64,000 nt of DNA from SVMC01 sp045628065 (GTDB taxonomy: Bacteria; Bacillota; Clostridia; Oscillospirales; Oscillospiraceae). A program made the translations under genes and the position numbers. The first letter of the stretch is position 1. The number at the start of each line of letters is the position of its first letter. This document shows positions 48,965 to 57,980 of this stretch, piece after piece. The DNA lies in contig JAZQOW010000107.1 in the NCBI GenBank assembly GCA_045628065.1, positions 1-64,000 on the forward strand, in the 5' to 3' direction. Below the pieces are notes generated by a model. It was not told the origin of the DNA. It was given only the letters and a program-made list of their open reading frames with translations, and ran no database searches.

Positions 48965-51175
48965 TTATTCTGCGGTAGCGCGATAGAGGAAGGTAACAGC
49001 CTGTGCGCGGGTGCAGTCGTTATTCGGCATGAAGAGCTCTTCGCTCATGCCGGTGGTGACGCCTGCTTCCACTGCCCATGCGACTGCGTCAGCATAGTAT
49101 TCGCTGGCGGGAACATCGGTGAAGGCTGCGGGAGCGGAGGCGGCGGGCTTGCCCATATATCTCCACAGGAAGGTCACGATCTGACCGCGGGTGCAGATAT
49201 CGTTGGGAGCAAACTTGTTCTTGCCAACACCGTTGGTGATGCCATTCTCAACAGCCCAGGCAACTGCCTTGGCATAGTATTCGCCGCCCTTGACATCCTT
49301 GAAGCTGACAGCTGCATTGGGCTCGGGGCAGCCTGCTGCTCTCCACAGGAAGGTGACCATCTGTGCACGGGTGAGTGCAGCATTGGGAGCGAACTGGTGA
49401 GATTCGAAGCCGTTCGTGATACCGTTCTCGACAGCCCACTTGACAGCGTCATAGTAGAAGGCATGGGAATCGATATCTTCGAAGGTGCTCAGCATGAACT
49501 CGGTGTCATTCCAAAGGACTTTGAAGTATTCGCGGACTGCCTGATCCCAGCAGTTAAAGTCGTGGCCGCCGGGGGGCTGGTAGTAGATGTATTCGGCAGC
49601 GGTCTTGGGCAGAGTACCCATGTCCAGATAACGCTCGGTGGAGCCGTTGGAGAAGAAGTAGCGTGCCTTTTCAACGCCGGGAACGTCCTGAATGTCAGCG
49701 CCCTTGCCGGTGGAGACCATCAGGTAGTAGCCGAATTCGTCAACGCTGCGGCCCTCGGTGTTGCCGAGGAACTTGATCAGGCTGCCTGCGGTCTGGTAGT
49801 GGCCGCCGATGGCGCGGTCAGCGCCGTCCTTGGAGACGTTGTAGTTGGCTTCGATGTAGGGGATGAGGTAGTCAAACAGACCCTCGAAGTTCCAGTAGCC
49901 GTCACCGTCGGTATCCTGCAGGCCGAGGAACTGGTTGTTGCGGGCTGCGATGCAGGAGACGATGATGGCATCGGGGTCAACATCGCCGTAAGCAATCAGA
50001 TTGTCCATGACATTCTGGCAGCTGCCGATGCCGAACCAGTCAGCTTCGTCCTGATCGTAAGCGGGGGTCATGTAGATGGTCTTATAGGGTTCAGCGCGGT
50101 TTGCATCGTAGCCTGCGGGCAGGTAGACACTGATGCGGCGGGTGAGGTCGTCGCGCTTGCCTTCGGGGGCAAAGTCGGGCTCGATGACTTCCCAGGTGAG
50201 GGTGCCGGCATAGGCATCGGTTCTGGGGGTCTCATACTTGCCGCGGAGTTCAAGAAGCTCATAATCCTGCACTTCGTCATAGGGAACGTAAACGGAGTTG
50301 TAGCCTCTTCTGGTGTAAACGCCGTCAACATTGGTCTCGGTGCAGCCGGGACCCCAGATTGCGGGATTGGCGGGGTCGGGATACCACTTGGCGGTGCTGC
50401 CGTTGCAGTAGAACCAGTACTGGTTTGCACCGGCTGCCAGAGGCAGCTCATAGTACCAGTAACCAGCCCATTCGCCGTCTTCGATCTGGGTCATCTGACC
50501 CTGAATGGAGCCTGCACGCATGTAGCCGGGCTCGTATTCTTCGGGCTGCTTGGAAACGGTGTCGGTGTAGTCATTGGCATTTCTCAGAGCGAGGTCGCCG
50601 TTGAACTGGACGGAGGTAACATCCTCAAAGGTCCAGCCGATCACGGTTCTGCCTTCCATAATGGCGATGGCAGCCTTTTCGGGAGCCTTGAAGAGGAACT
50701 TCACGGTGTAGCCGGTGGGGGATTCGGGGTCGATGCAGATGTTGGGACCTGCATGGAGGGGAGCATCGAGGGTCTGAACCTTGTAGGAAACCTCAGGTCT
50801 CAGAACCTTGGCGGCAGCGGTCTCATAGTCGCCGTCAACAGCCAGATCAAGAGCGACATCGCCGGTGTAGTTGACAACAACATTGTCAGCCTTGAAGGGC
50901 ACGACATTGAGCTGGAATTTGCCTTCTTCGGCAAATACGGAGTAGATGGTCTGACCGGGAATTTCAAAGTCAGCAACATCAAGCTCAAGCAGGTCATGGA
51001 CGGAGGTGCCGTCAATGGCGCTGCCGGTGTAAACAACAGCGGTCACATAACCGGCATTGTTTACTTCGACAGTTCTGGTGATGCTGGTCTCAGGCTCGGC
51101 AGCGCTAACCAGGGAAGCGGGGAGCATGGCCAGAAGCATCGTCAGAACCAGAAGGATTGCGAGTGTTCTTTTCAT
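48965..51175 (-). CDS. SLH-anchored esterase-fold protein lacking the nucleophile serine
   Basis: 736 residues. Signal peptide 1-25. Beta-rich N-terminal domains, with a CBM48/E-set-like part near 150-280 (GYTVKFLFKAPEKAAIAIMEGRTVIGWTFED). An esterase D/feruloyl-esterase-like alpha/beta domain follows (RRISVYLPAGYDANRAEPYKTIYMTP), and then three SLH domains. At the nucleophile elbow, where relatives have GLSMGG, it reads RAIGGHYQTAG (about residue 440). The His region is kept (PPGGHDFNCWDQAV). It is probably a binding protein or an enzyme with altered chemistry. Ribosome site GGAAAGGAAAG. Confidence 0.85.
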   Translation of the reverse strand: MKRTLAILLVLTMLLAMLPASLVSAAEPETSITRTVEVNNAGYVTAVVYTGSAIDGTSVHDLLELDVADFEIPGQTIYSVFAEEGKFQLNVVPFKADNVVVNYTGDVALDLAVDGDYETAAAKVLRPEVSYKVQTLDAPLHAGPNICIDPESPTGYTVKFLFKAPEKAAIAIMEGRTVIGWTFEDVTSVQFNGDLALRNANDYTDTVSKQPEEYEPGYMRAGSIQGQMTQIEDGEWAGYWYYELPLAAGANQYWFYCNGSTAKWYPDPANPAIWGPGCTETNVDGVYTRRGYNSVYVPYDEVQDYELLELRGKYETPRTDAYAGTLTWEVIEPDFAPEGKRDDLTRRISVYLPAGYDANRAEPYKTIYMTPAYDQDEADWFGIGSCQNVMDNLIAYGDVDPDAIIVSCIAARNNQFLGLQDTDGDGYWNFEGLFDYLIPYIEANYNVSKDGADRAIGGHYQTAGSLIKFLGNTEGRSVDEFGYYLMVSTGKGADIQDVPGVEKARYFFSNGSTERYLDMGTLPKTAAEYIYYQPPGGHDFNCWDQAVREYFKVLWNDTEFMLSTFEDIDSHAFYYDAVKWAVENGITNGFESHQFAPNAALTRAQMVTFLWRAAGCPEPNAAVSFKDVKGGEYYAKAVAWAVENGITNGVGKNKFAPNDICTRGQIVTFLWRYMGKPAASAPAAFTDVPASEYYADAVAWAVEAGVTTGMSEELFMPNNDCTRAQAVTFLYRATAE

Positions 51176-51209
51176 TAGATTCTTTCCTTTCCTTTTTGTG
51201 GTTTATTCT

Positions 51210-51317
51210 GAAACGGATCCGGTTTCGGTTTTCATACCGAAGCTGCGATGCCTGAGAGCAGCACCGAGCTAAGCTATGAAAAAGAGACGGGAGCCGATTT
51301 CATTTGTGCTCAGGCAT
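51210..51317 (-). promoter_or_regulatory. Structured 5' leader of the esterase-fold SLH gene
   Basis: The transcript leader of about 185 bases contains ATGCCTGAG/CTCAGGCAT arms (51317-51309 and 51256-51248). Two overlapping hairpins, TTCGGT/ACCGAA (51241-51224) and GAAAC/GTTTC (51226-51210), share bases and so exclude each other. Regulation is possible; no named class recognised. The rest of the 51176-51588 spacer is AT-rich with a promoter and a terminator. Confidence 0.4.
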
Positions 51318-51366
51318 TTTTATAGAAAATGCACTGAAAAAAGTAATTACTTGCAAAATATATTGA

Positions 51367-51396
51367 ATTATAGCATAAAGGAATATAATTATGCAA
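51367..51396 (-). promoter_or_regulatory. Promoter of the esterase-fold SLH gene
   Basis: On the minus strand TTGCAT (51396-51391), 18 bases, TGC-TATAAT (-10 at 51372-51367). Confidence 0.7.
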
Positions 51397-51524
51397 GCCT
51401 AGAATACGATGTATTAAATTGCATCATATATAACATACACGAATGATCCGGGTGCTCTTTTCGGGGGGACGGAAAAGACTGTCATAAAACCATTGCGCAT
51501 CGGTTGATGCAATGATATGAAGAG

Positions 51525-51562
51525 AAAAAACGGGGTTGCCTCACACAAGCGAGACAACCCCG
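51525..51562 (-). terminator. Terminator of the sodium symporter gene
   Basis: CGGGGTTG (51531-51538) pairs with CAACCCCG (51555-51562), with an inner CCTC/GAG stem; TTTTTTCTC follows on the minus strand. Confidence 0.9.
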
Positions 51563-51588
51563 ATCGGAATCAGCTGGAAGGATCGGAC

Positions 51589-53142
51589 TTATTTCTTTGC
51601 GTCCTTGATGCCGCCAAAGAGGGCGACCAGCCAGAAGATGAACAGTGCGGACAGCGCGATGACATAGCCGATAACGGCGTTGCCGAAGAAGTCGCAGATA
51701 GAGCCGGCGAAAATGAAGGACATGACAGCGGGAACGATGACCATGATGCAGGCCTTATAGAAGAAGACAAAGGCCTTGTTGTTGACGTTGCCGTGGCCGA
51801 TCTCGTCCAGGATGGGCTTGCTGCGCAGCTCCCAGCCGATCATCAGAGCCATCAGCATGGCGCCGAGCGGCATGGCGATACCTTCAGACCAGCAGTCCAT
51901 GAAGTCGAGTGCGCAGTCATTCCAGGTTGCGGTTGCGCGCCACTGGAAGAGCTTGCCGAGGTTGGCGTTGCTGCCCAGACCGTCAAGTGCGACCCAAATG
52001 GCTTCGATCGCAATCACGAGGCAAACCAGCATAACGATTCTGGAGCGGTTGGGGGTACGGCCCTTCAGGTGGGCATTGTCAATAAAGAATGCAGAGATAA
52101 CTTCAATCAGAGAGATGGCGGAAGAGATTGCTGCAATGAGAACCAGCAGATAGAAGATGACACCGAACAGGGGGCCGATGACGCCCATTTCAGAGAAGAC
52201 GTTCTGCAGGGTAACGAACAGAAGGCTGGGACCGGAGAGCTTGATTTCAGCAAAGGCCAGGCCGTTCTTGATGCCGTTGGCAACAGCGGCGGGGATAACG
52301 GCGACGCCGGCCATCAGAGCGATCAGGGTGTCTGCAATAACGATGACGATGGAGTTTTTCTTGAGGTTCTCGTTCTTGCCCAGGTAGGAGCCATAGGTGA
52401 TCATAGCGCCCATAGCAAGGGACAGGGAGAAGAACATCTGACCGCCGGCAGTAGCCAGAACGGAGATGAGGCCGGGTGCCTCTTCGATGAAGCCTGCCTT
52501 GACAGCATAGCCGGGAACAAACATGAACTTCAGGCCTTCCACAGCACCATCCATGGTCACAGAGCGGATGATGATGACAACCAGCATGACAAACAGAGCG
52601 GGCATACCGATTTTGTTGAACTTCTCAAGGCCTTCGGATACATCACTGCGGTTGATAAAGAAGCAGATGAGCAGGAAGATCAGGGTGAATGCTGCGCAGC
52701 CGAACGGGTTGGTCAGCATGGAGCCGAAGGTGGCGCCGCCCTCAAGGGCGATGCCGAAGGTGTTCTGCAGGCCGAAGCTGAGCTCAGCCAGATTCAGGGA
52801 CATGTACTGCAGGGTGTAGCCGCCGAGAACAGAGTAGAAGCTCATGATCAGGAACGGGGCGATAACGGCAAGCCAGCCGACCCACTTGAAGCGCTTGGAG
52901 ATCTTGCTGTAGGCGCCGATCGCACCAAGCTGGGTTTTGCGTCCGAGCGCAAGCTCGGAGACCATGATGATAAAGCCTACGAAAACAGCCAGTACCAGAT
53001 AAACCAGCAGGAAGCTGAAGCCGCCGGATTTGCCCATCTTATAGGGGAAGCCCCAGATGTTGCCCAGGCCGACAGCTGAGCCGATGGCAGCCAGAAGGAA
53101 GCCCAGATTGCTTCCCCATGAGCCGCGTTTGTTGTTGTCCAT
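51589..53142 (-). CDS. Sodium-dependent transporter of the NSS (SNF) family
   Basis: 517 residues, about 12 helices. The N-terminus WGSNLGFLLAAIGSAVGLGNIWGFPYKMGKSGGFSFLLVYL is the NSS signature with the unwound helix 1 that binds Na+ and substrate. NSS (LeuT-type) proteins import amino acids or similar amines with Na+. It may use the sodium gradient kept by the Mrp-type complex in this window, which is inference. AAAGGAG before the ATG; single-gene unit. Confidence 0.92.
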   Translation of the reverse strand: MDNNKRGSWGSNLGFLLAAIGSAVGLGNIWGFPYKMGKSGGFSFLLVYLVLAVFVGFIIMVSELALGRKTQLGAIGAYSKISKRFKWVGWLAVIAPFLIMSFYSVLGGYTLQYMSLNLAELSFGLQNTFGIALEGGATFGSMLTNPFGCAAFTLIFLLICFFINRSDVSEGLEKFNKIGMPALFVMLVVIIIRSVTMDGAVEGLKFMFVPGYAVKAGFIEEAPGLISVLATAGGQMFFSLSLAMGAMITYGSYLGKNENLKKNSIVIVIADTLIALMAGVAVIPAAVANGIKNGLAFAEIKLSGPSLLFVTLQNVFSEMGVIGPLFGVIFYLLVLIAAISSAISLIEVISAFFIDNAHLKGRTPNRSRIVMLVCLVIAIEAIWVALDGLGSNANLGKLFQWRATATWNDCALDFMDCWSEGIAMPLGAMLMALMIGWELRSKPILDEIGHGNVNNKAFVFFYKACIMVIVPAVMSFIFAGSICDFFGNAVIGYVIALSALFIFWLVALFGGIKDAKK

Positions 53143-53421
53143 AAGTATATCTCCTTTTCAATTTCTATGGAATAGTTTTTGCTTTATATACTTTAACTAA
53201 TAATATTCACTTTGTAAAAACGTATTTTTGCATATTATACATTAGAAATTCTCATATATCTAGTTTTTTCTCTCAATGATGGTTCGATTTTAGGGTTGTT
53301 TTTGCAGAAAAAAGGAAGAAAATATACTTTTATTTAAAATTGAATAAATCAATGCACGCCTGTTTTTCTCTGGATTCCGGCAGCAAAAATGCGGAAAAAG
53401 CTGTACATATAAAAAAGCTAT

Positions 53422-53512
53422 GGTATAATCATTGCCGAGGCAATGATTATACAAAAAATGTGCCATTTTCTCGCCCCTTACGGGGCAACCGAAAATGATG
53501 CACAATTATACC
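53422..53512. repeat. Nested palindromic element with GGTATAAT ends
   Basis: GGTATAAT (53422-53429) and ATTATACC (53505-53512) bound the stretch. Inside are a perfect 13-bp hairpin GTATAATCATTGC/GCAATGATTATAC (53423-53435, 53440-53452) and CATTTTC...GAAAATG arms around CCCC/GGGG. The rest of the 53143-53421 spacer is AT-rich with nothing I can name. Confidence 0.65.
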
Positions 53513-53527
53513 ATTCGCTTTCGCTTC

Positions 53528-53536
53528 TGGTATAAT
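53528..53536 (+). promoter_or_regulatory. Extended -10 before the 53561 gene
   Basis: TGG-TATAAT, 25 bases before the ATG; a third GGTATAAT copy next to the palindromic element. No clear -35. Confidence 0.45.
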
Positions 53537-53560
53537 CAACAGAAAAAAGGAGGCTTTTCC

Positions 53561-53953
53561 ATGATCGAAGCATTGATGATCCGGAGCGGTGTGGCATGCT
53601 GCGGCGGATTTGTTGCCTACTATAATGATATGTCGGTATATGCTCCCGACCCGGCGCTGCCCTTTTCCCGCGCGGTCGCAGTTCTGGTGTGTGCGGATCG
53701 GCGGCTGCTGATTTGTCCCATAGATATGACAAAGCCGGAGGAAATCCCGGACAGGCCGCCTTTTGTCCGCATTTCCCGCAGTGATTTCGGCGCACGCTCC
53801 ACGGGTGCTCTGTTTGCCTCGGGCCGATACTTTTCTATCCGCAGCGGCGCGCTTGCGGGGAGTTATCAGATTTCCGATGATATGGTCATCAATGACGATT
53901 TCCCGAATGCCAGAGCCTATCGCCGTTTTTTGCTGATGAAAGACGAGCAATAA
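53561..53953 (+). CDS. Hypothetical protein, 130 residues
   Basis: Start MIEALMIRSGVACCGGFVAYY after AAAAAAGGAGG; a longer frame reads through the palindromic element. Soluble, mixed alpha/beta, containing RAVAVLVCADRRLLICPIDMTKPEEIPDRPPFVRIS. No membrane segment. I do not recognise the family. It stands alone between the sodium symporter and the sugar dehydratase genes. Confidence 0.7.
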   Translation: MIEALMIRSGVACCGGFVAYYNDMSVYAPDPALPFSRAVAVLVCADRRLLICPIDMTKPEEIPDRPPFVRISRSDFGARSTGALFASGRYFSIRSGALAGSYQISDDMVINDDFPNARAYRRFLLMKDEQ

Positions 53954-53978
53954 AGATGGATTCAGCCGAAAACTCTGC

Positions 53979-54033
53979 TATGCACCTCCGCGACTGCCTG
54001 GCGGGGGAAAGGAGCAAAATGCCCCCTTTGCGA
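53979..54033. repeat. Dispersed repeat, copy B (partner 41769-41829)
   Basis: Shares TATGCACCTCCG, GACTG, GCGGGG, AAAG and GCCCCCTT with copy A, but has lost the left arm of the hairpin. Confidence 0.6.
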
Positions 54034-54075
54034 GAGATTCTCAAACTATTTTTAAAAGCCTGGGCAGCTTCTCAG

Positions 54076-54102
54076 CGTGTCAAAAGGTCTACTTTTGACG
54101 CG
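54076..54102. other. Hairpin in the spacer before the dehydratase gene
   Basis: CGTGTCAAAAG (54076-54086) pairs with CTTTTGACGCG (54092-54102) over 5 bases. ATTATTTTTT follows 8 bases later, so it could end transcription from 53953. Confidence 0.5.
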
Positions 54103-54170
54103 GTGTAGGGATTATTTTTTCGTGGAAAAAACTTCCGGAAAAAATATTGCTGAACTTAAAGAAAAAATGG

Positions 54171-54199
54171 TTGTAATCCGTCGGATATGACGATATAAT
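54171..54199 (+). promoter_or_regulatory. Promoter of the sugar dehydratase gene
   Basis: TTGTAA (54171-54176), 17 bases, TATAAT (54194-54199). Confidence 0.75.
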
Positions 54200-54277
54200 A
54201 ACTGGTAGTCTATGAGATATTAGGAAAATGAACACGGTTTACATTCATCTCAGTTTTGTGGACTCGAAGGACGTATT

Positions 54278-56191
54278 ATGGATAAGACCGAAATAAAAAA
54301 ACAACAGATGCAATTGGAGCGCACAGAGCGGAAAAAGCTGTTTATTCGTGTGCTTCTTTTGGTGATCGTGGACTGTGTGCTGGCTGCGCTGGTGCAGGCA
54401 GTCGCTTTTGCGCTCTATTTTAATTATGACTTCCTGAGTGGAGCGGCGCGGGGACCCATGCAGAATGCGATTTTCTTCTTCCCTATTTATCTGGTGCTGA
54501 CGCTCCTGCTCTTTGCGGTTATGGGACTCTATTCCAGCCTTTGGCAGTTTGCGGGTCTGGATGAAGCGGCGCGGATCCTTGGCGCGGCGATTCTGGTTTC
54601 GGCACTGCAATTCGCTCTGATGCGCCTGCTCAACAGGGGCCTGCCGATTAGCTTCTCTGTGCTCAATGCGGTCTTTCTGGCACTGGCTGTGGCAATTTCC
54701 CGCTTTTCTTATCGTATCCTGCGCAACATCTTCCATAAACATCAGAAGAAAAAGGGCATTCGCACCATGCTGGTGGGTGCCGGTGCAGCGGCTTCTGTGG
54801 CATTGCAGGATCTGACCAGCTCGGATCGTGTGAAAAACCACATTGTCTGCATCATTGATGATGACCCCAGCAAGAAGAATCTCCGCCTGCGCGGTATTCC
54901 CATCGTCGGTCAGCGGCAGGATATTCCTGCAATGGTCAACCGCTACCGTGTCGAGCAGATCATTCTTGCCATTCCCAGCGCGACCCCGGCACAAAAGCGC
55001 GAAATCACCGATATCTGCCAGTCCACCGGCTGCGAGACCAAGCTCCTGCCTTCCATTGCGCAGATCGCATCCGACCATGTGGATGTGCGTCAGATCCGCA
55101 ATGTGCAAATCGAGGATTTGCTGGGTCGTGACAGCGTGAAGGTCGATATGAAGGAAATCGCCAGCTATGTCGAGAATAAGGTGGTTCTGATCACCGGCGG
55201 CGGCGGCTCCATCGGCTCCGAGCTTTGCCGACAGATCGCTGCCCATAACCCCGCAAAGCTGATGATTTTCGACATCTGCGAAAACGGCGCTTATGATATC
55301 CAGCAGGAACTTCGCCGCACCTATCCCGTCCTTCCCATGGAGGTGCTGATTGGCTCGATCCGTGATAAAAAGCGTCTGGATGCGATTTTCCGCGAGCACC
55401 GTCCCGAGATCGTCTATCATGCAGCCGCGCATAAGCATGTGCCCCTCATGGAGGACAGCCCCCGCGAAGCGGTGAAGAATAATGTCTTCGGCACCCGCAA
55501 TCTTTGCGAGGTAGCCGATCAGTACGGTGTGGAGACCTTTGTTCAGATTTCCACCGATAAGGCGGTCAATCCCACCAACGTCATGGGTGCGACCAAGCGC
55601 ATCTGCGAAATGCTGGTGCAGTCGTTCAGTCGCCGCTCGAAGACCAAGTTTGTCTGCGTCCGTTTTGGCAATGTGCTCGGCTCCAGCGGCAGCGTGATCC
55701 CTCTGTTCCGCCGCCAGATCGAGAAGGGCGGGCCGGTCACCGTGACCCATCCCGATATCATCCGCTACTTTATGACCATCCCCGAGGCGGTGTCGCTGGT
55801 GCTTCAGGCCGGTGCCTATGCCAAGAAGGGCGAGATTTTCGTCCTGGATATGGGCGAGCCGGTCAAGATCGATGATCTTGCCAGAAATATGATCCGCCTG
55901 TCCGGATTTGAGCCGGATGTGGATATCAAGATTCAGTATGTCGGCCTGCGTCCGGGCGAGAAGCTGTTTGAAGAGCTCCTGCTCGATGAGGAGGACATCC
56001 GCTCTACCGCCAATCACCTGATTTATATCGGCAAGCCGCTGATGATCGATGAAGCCCAGTTTGCCGCCCAGCTCAAGGAGCTTGAAAAGGCCTGCGGTCA
56101 GGAGGACAGCAATGTTCGAGCACTCCTGCGTGAGATCGTCCCCACCTACCGCCCGGAAAAAGCCGGCGCCCGCGCCCGCGTGAAGGCTTAA
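54278..56191 (+). CDS. Membrane-bound nucleotide-sugar 4,6-dehydratase (CapD/PglF/EpsC type)
   Basis: 637 residues. Four N-terminal helices (about 20-150), a CoA-binding-like Rossmann domain (TMLVGAGAAASVALQDL), then the extended SDR domain. The NAD motif is VLITGGGGSIGSELCRQI, and the catalytic stretch is QISTDKAVNPTNVMGATKR, with Met in place of Tyr as is normal for this group. It converts UDP-N-acetylglucosamine-like sugars to 4-keto-6-deoxy forms for surface polysaccharide or protein glycans. Alone here, without a capsule cluster. Confidence 0.92.
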   Translation: MDKTEIKKQQMQLERTERKKLFIRVLLLVIVDCVLAALVQAVAFALYFNYDFLSGAARGPMQNAIFFFPIYLVLTLLLFAVMGLYSSLWQFAGLDEAARILGAAILVSALQFALMRLLNRGLPISFSVLNAVFLALAVAISRFSYRILRNIFHKHQKKKGIRTMLVGAGAAASVALQDLTSSDRVKNHIVCIIDDDPSKKNLRLRGIPIVGQRQDIPAMVNRYRVEQIILAIPSATPAQKREITDICQSTGCETKLLPSIAQIASDHVDVRQIRNVQIEDLLGRDSVKVDMKEIASYVENKVVLITGGGGSIGSELCRQIAAHNPAKLMIFDICENGAYDIQQELRRTYPVLPMEVLIGSIRDKKRLDAIFREHRPEIVYHAAAHKHVPLMEDSPREAVKNNVFGTRNLCEVADQYGVETFVQISTDKAVNPTNVMGATKRICEMLVQSFSRRSKTKFVCVRFGNVLGSSGSVIPLFRRQIEKGGPVTVTHPDIIRYFMTIPEAVSLVLQAGAYAKKGEIFVLDMGEPVKIDDLARNMIRLSGFEPDVDIKIQYVGLRPGEKLFEELLLDEEDIRSTANHLIYIGKPLMIDEAQFAAQLKELEKACGQEDSNVRALLREIVPTYRPEKAGARARVKA

Positions 56192-56201
56192 TTATTACAT
56201 C

Positions 56202-56245
56202 AAAACTGCCCCATTCTTCCTGACGAAGAGTGGGGCAGTTTTTTC
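56202..56245. terminator. Bidirectional terminator
   Basis: AAAACTGCCCCA pairs with TGGGGCAGTTTT (56202-56213, 56231-56242), with TCTTC/GAAGA extending the stem and TTTTTTC after it. Lies between convergent genes. Confidence 0.88.
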
Positions 56246-56255
56246 GCTGTGGGGG

Positions 56256-57980
56256 TTAATCTGTTAGCTCTATGTTGTGCGCAGCGGCAATCTGCTTCAG
56301 GTACTGCATTGTGTGGCTGCCCGAATCCCAGATTTCAAGGTAATCGGGGTAAATATTCCTGTTGCCGCTGAATTCATTGATGCTGTCAGCGTCAGCATTG
56401 TCGTACAGGAAGGACAGGATCATGGTTTTGCCTGCGGTATTGCGGATAAGGAAGTATTGCTGTGCCATGCGACCCTCTGCGCAGTCTGACGCAATTGCGT
56501 CAAGCAGCTCCTGCAGATCCTGCTTATGGAGTATGAGATCGGGATGGTAGCTAAGGTCTGCAAAATTGGACAGGGAATCGTTCGAAAATACCACGGAAAA
56601 ATCGTCGATATCTGTATAAATCCATTGAATGTGCGTGGAAAATTCCCCGAAATCATCCGTGCCGAAAACCAGCTCCGGGCGGCTTAATACGGATTTTGCA
56701 AGCTGATAGGTCTGCCCCGAAAGCGGACAGTTGTAATAGCGGCTGATTGTTTTTCCTGACTTGAGCTGATAGGTGATCGGAATGGTGTTCCAGTCGTCAC
56801 CGCGGTCATGAATCAGCGCCCGGTGAAGCTCTGTAACCTCAGCAATGACCTCCGGGTTGGCAGTCTCGTTTTCGATGGTGACCGAAGCGACATCCTCCGG
56901 GTCGGGCACATAGCTGACCCGCCCAAGGGGGTCTGCCGCGACAAGGAAGACACTGCCAATAATGATGACTGCCAAACTCAGGAGAGTAAGAAGGCTTTTC
57001 GGCTTAAATATCTGTACTGTCCGATGCAGGAGCATGAGCCCGGTGAAGTAGCCAACGATCATACCGATTCCATAGAGAAGGAACGGAAACGCAGAGAAAA
57101 AGATGGAATCCAGAAAATAGAAAAACGCACCGCAAAGCAGCATATGCATGGCCAGATATAGGGGAGCCATGGAGCGGACGGCAATGAGATCTCCGGCGGT
57201 CTCCATGTGCCTTTTGCGGAACAGCAGCAGTGCACCAGCCCACAGGCCGATACCGATGGCGCTGCACACGGCCAGATACCACCATTTTCCGGTGTTGTGT
57301 CCCAGCAGGGTAAAAACGTCATGCTCGTAATCTATATTATAGTGAATAAACTCGTTTGAACGCAGCCAGACAACCGGGCAGAATTTTGAAAAACCGTCTA
57401 CACTCAGCTCAATGCCGTATAGAGTCGGAATATACAGCGCATCGACCAGCACAAAAATCAGCAGAGCGGCAAAATTGATGATGCCGTAGACAAAGGCTGC
57501 GCCGAGGCGGTTTCCGGCAAGCTGGCAGGATAGCACCGCAAGGCCGAAAAAGAACAGAAATTCCAGCGTGCAGGCCAGAAGCCAGAGAAAAGGCAGCGCG
57601 GGATACACGGTACGCACCAGAGGCAGAATGACCAGCGCAAGCAGCGCATTGGGGACGATTCCCATCAGGAGGCTCGATACGGTATGGGTAAGGAACCAGC
57701 CTTCCCGGCGCAGGGGCATCGCGTGCAGAACGCCGACGGTACGGAACCGGAACGGGTCACTGAACACCGTAAGGGCAATGACCAGTGCATAGATGAAATT
57801 CAAAACAGCCGATGCCTCGAGCAAATCGCAAACATTGCCGACAACAACGGCCGGTTTCCCAAGACTGGTGAACAGGAAGATGATAAAGTTGACTACGGTA
57901 TACAGTCCCCAGACCGGGGCATAGCGAAGCAAATCCTTTTTCAGGACGGTGGGATTAAAGAATGATGTTCTTGACTTCAT
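56256..57980 (-). CDS. ABC transporter permease (YtrC/D-like, ABC-2 type)
   Basis: 574 residues. Many helices in 20-340, then a helix near 355 and a soluble C-terminal part of about 200 residues (VTIENETANPEVIAEVTELHRALI onward), as in Firmicute ABC-2 permeases with DUF6449-like tails. Overlaps the ATPase gene by 26 bases. Part of the GntR/ATPase/permease operon that resembles the cell-wall-antibiotic-responsive ytr system. Confidence 0.85.
   Translation of the reverse strand: MKSRTSFFNPTVLKKDLLRYAPVWGLYTVVNFIIFLFTSLGKPAVVVGNVCDLLEASAVLNFIYALVIALTVFSDPFRFRTVGVLHAMPLRREGWFLTHTVSSLLMGIVPNALLALVILPLVRTVYPALPFLWLLACTLEFLFFFGLAVLSCQLAGNRLGAAFVYGIINFAALLIFVLVDALYIPTLYGIELSVDGFSKFCPVVWLRSNEFIHYNIDYEHDVFTLLGHNTGKWWYLAVCSAIGIGLWAGALLLFRKRHMETAGDLIAVRSMAPLYLAMHMLLCGAFFYFLDSIFFSAFPFLLYGIGMIVGYFTGLMLLHRTVQIFKPKSLLTLLSLAVIIIGSVFLVAADPLGRVSYVPDPEDVASVTIENETANPEVIAEVTELHRALIHDRGDDWNTIPITYQLKSGKTISRYYNCPLSGQTYQLAKSVLSRPELVFGTDDFGEFSTHIQWIYTDIDDFSVVFSNDSLSNFADLSYHPDLILHKQDLQELLDAIASDCAEGRMAQQYFLIRNTAGKTMILSFLYDNADADSINEFSGNRNIYPDYLEIWDSGSHTMQYLKQIAAAHNIELTD

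Noticed and set aside
49397..51178. 593-codon plus-strand frame opposite the esterase-fold SLH gene
   Set aside because: Antisense of a gene with signal peptide, fold motifs and SLH domains; the translation is low-complexity.
51517..53079. 520-codon plus-strand frame opposite the sodium symporter gene
   Set aside because: Gln/Asp/Glu-rich shadow; the symporter is unmistakable on the minus strand.
54245..56017. 590-codon minus-strand frame opposite the sugar dehydratase gene
   Set aside because: No ribosome site or domain; mirror of a clear SDR gene.
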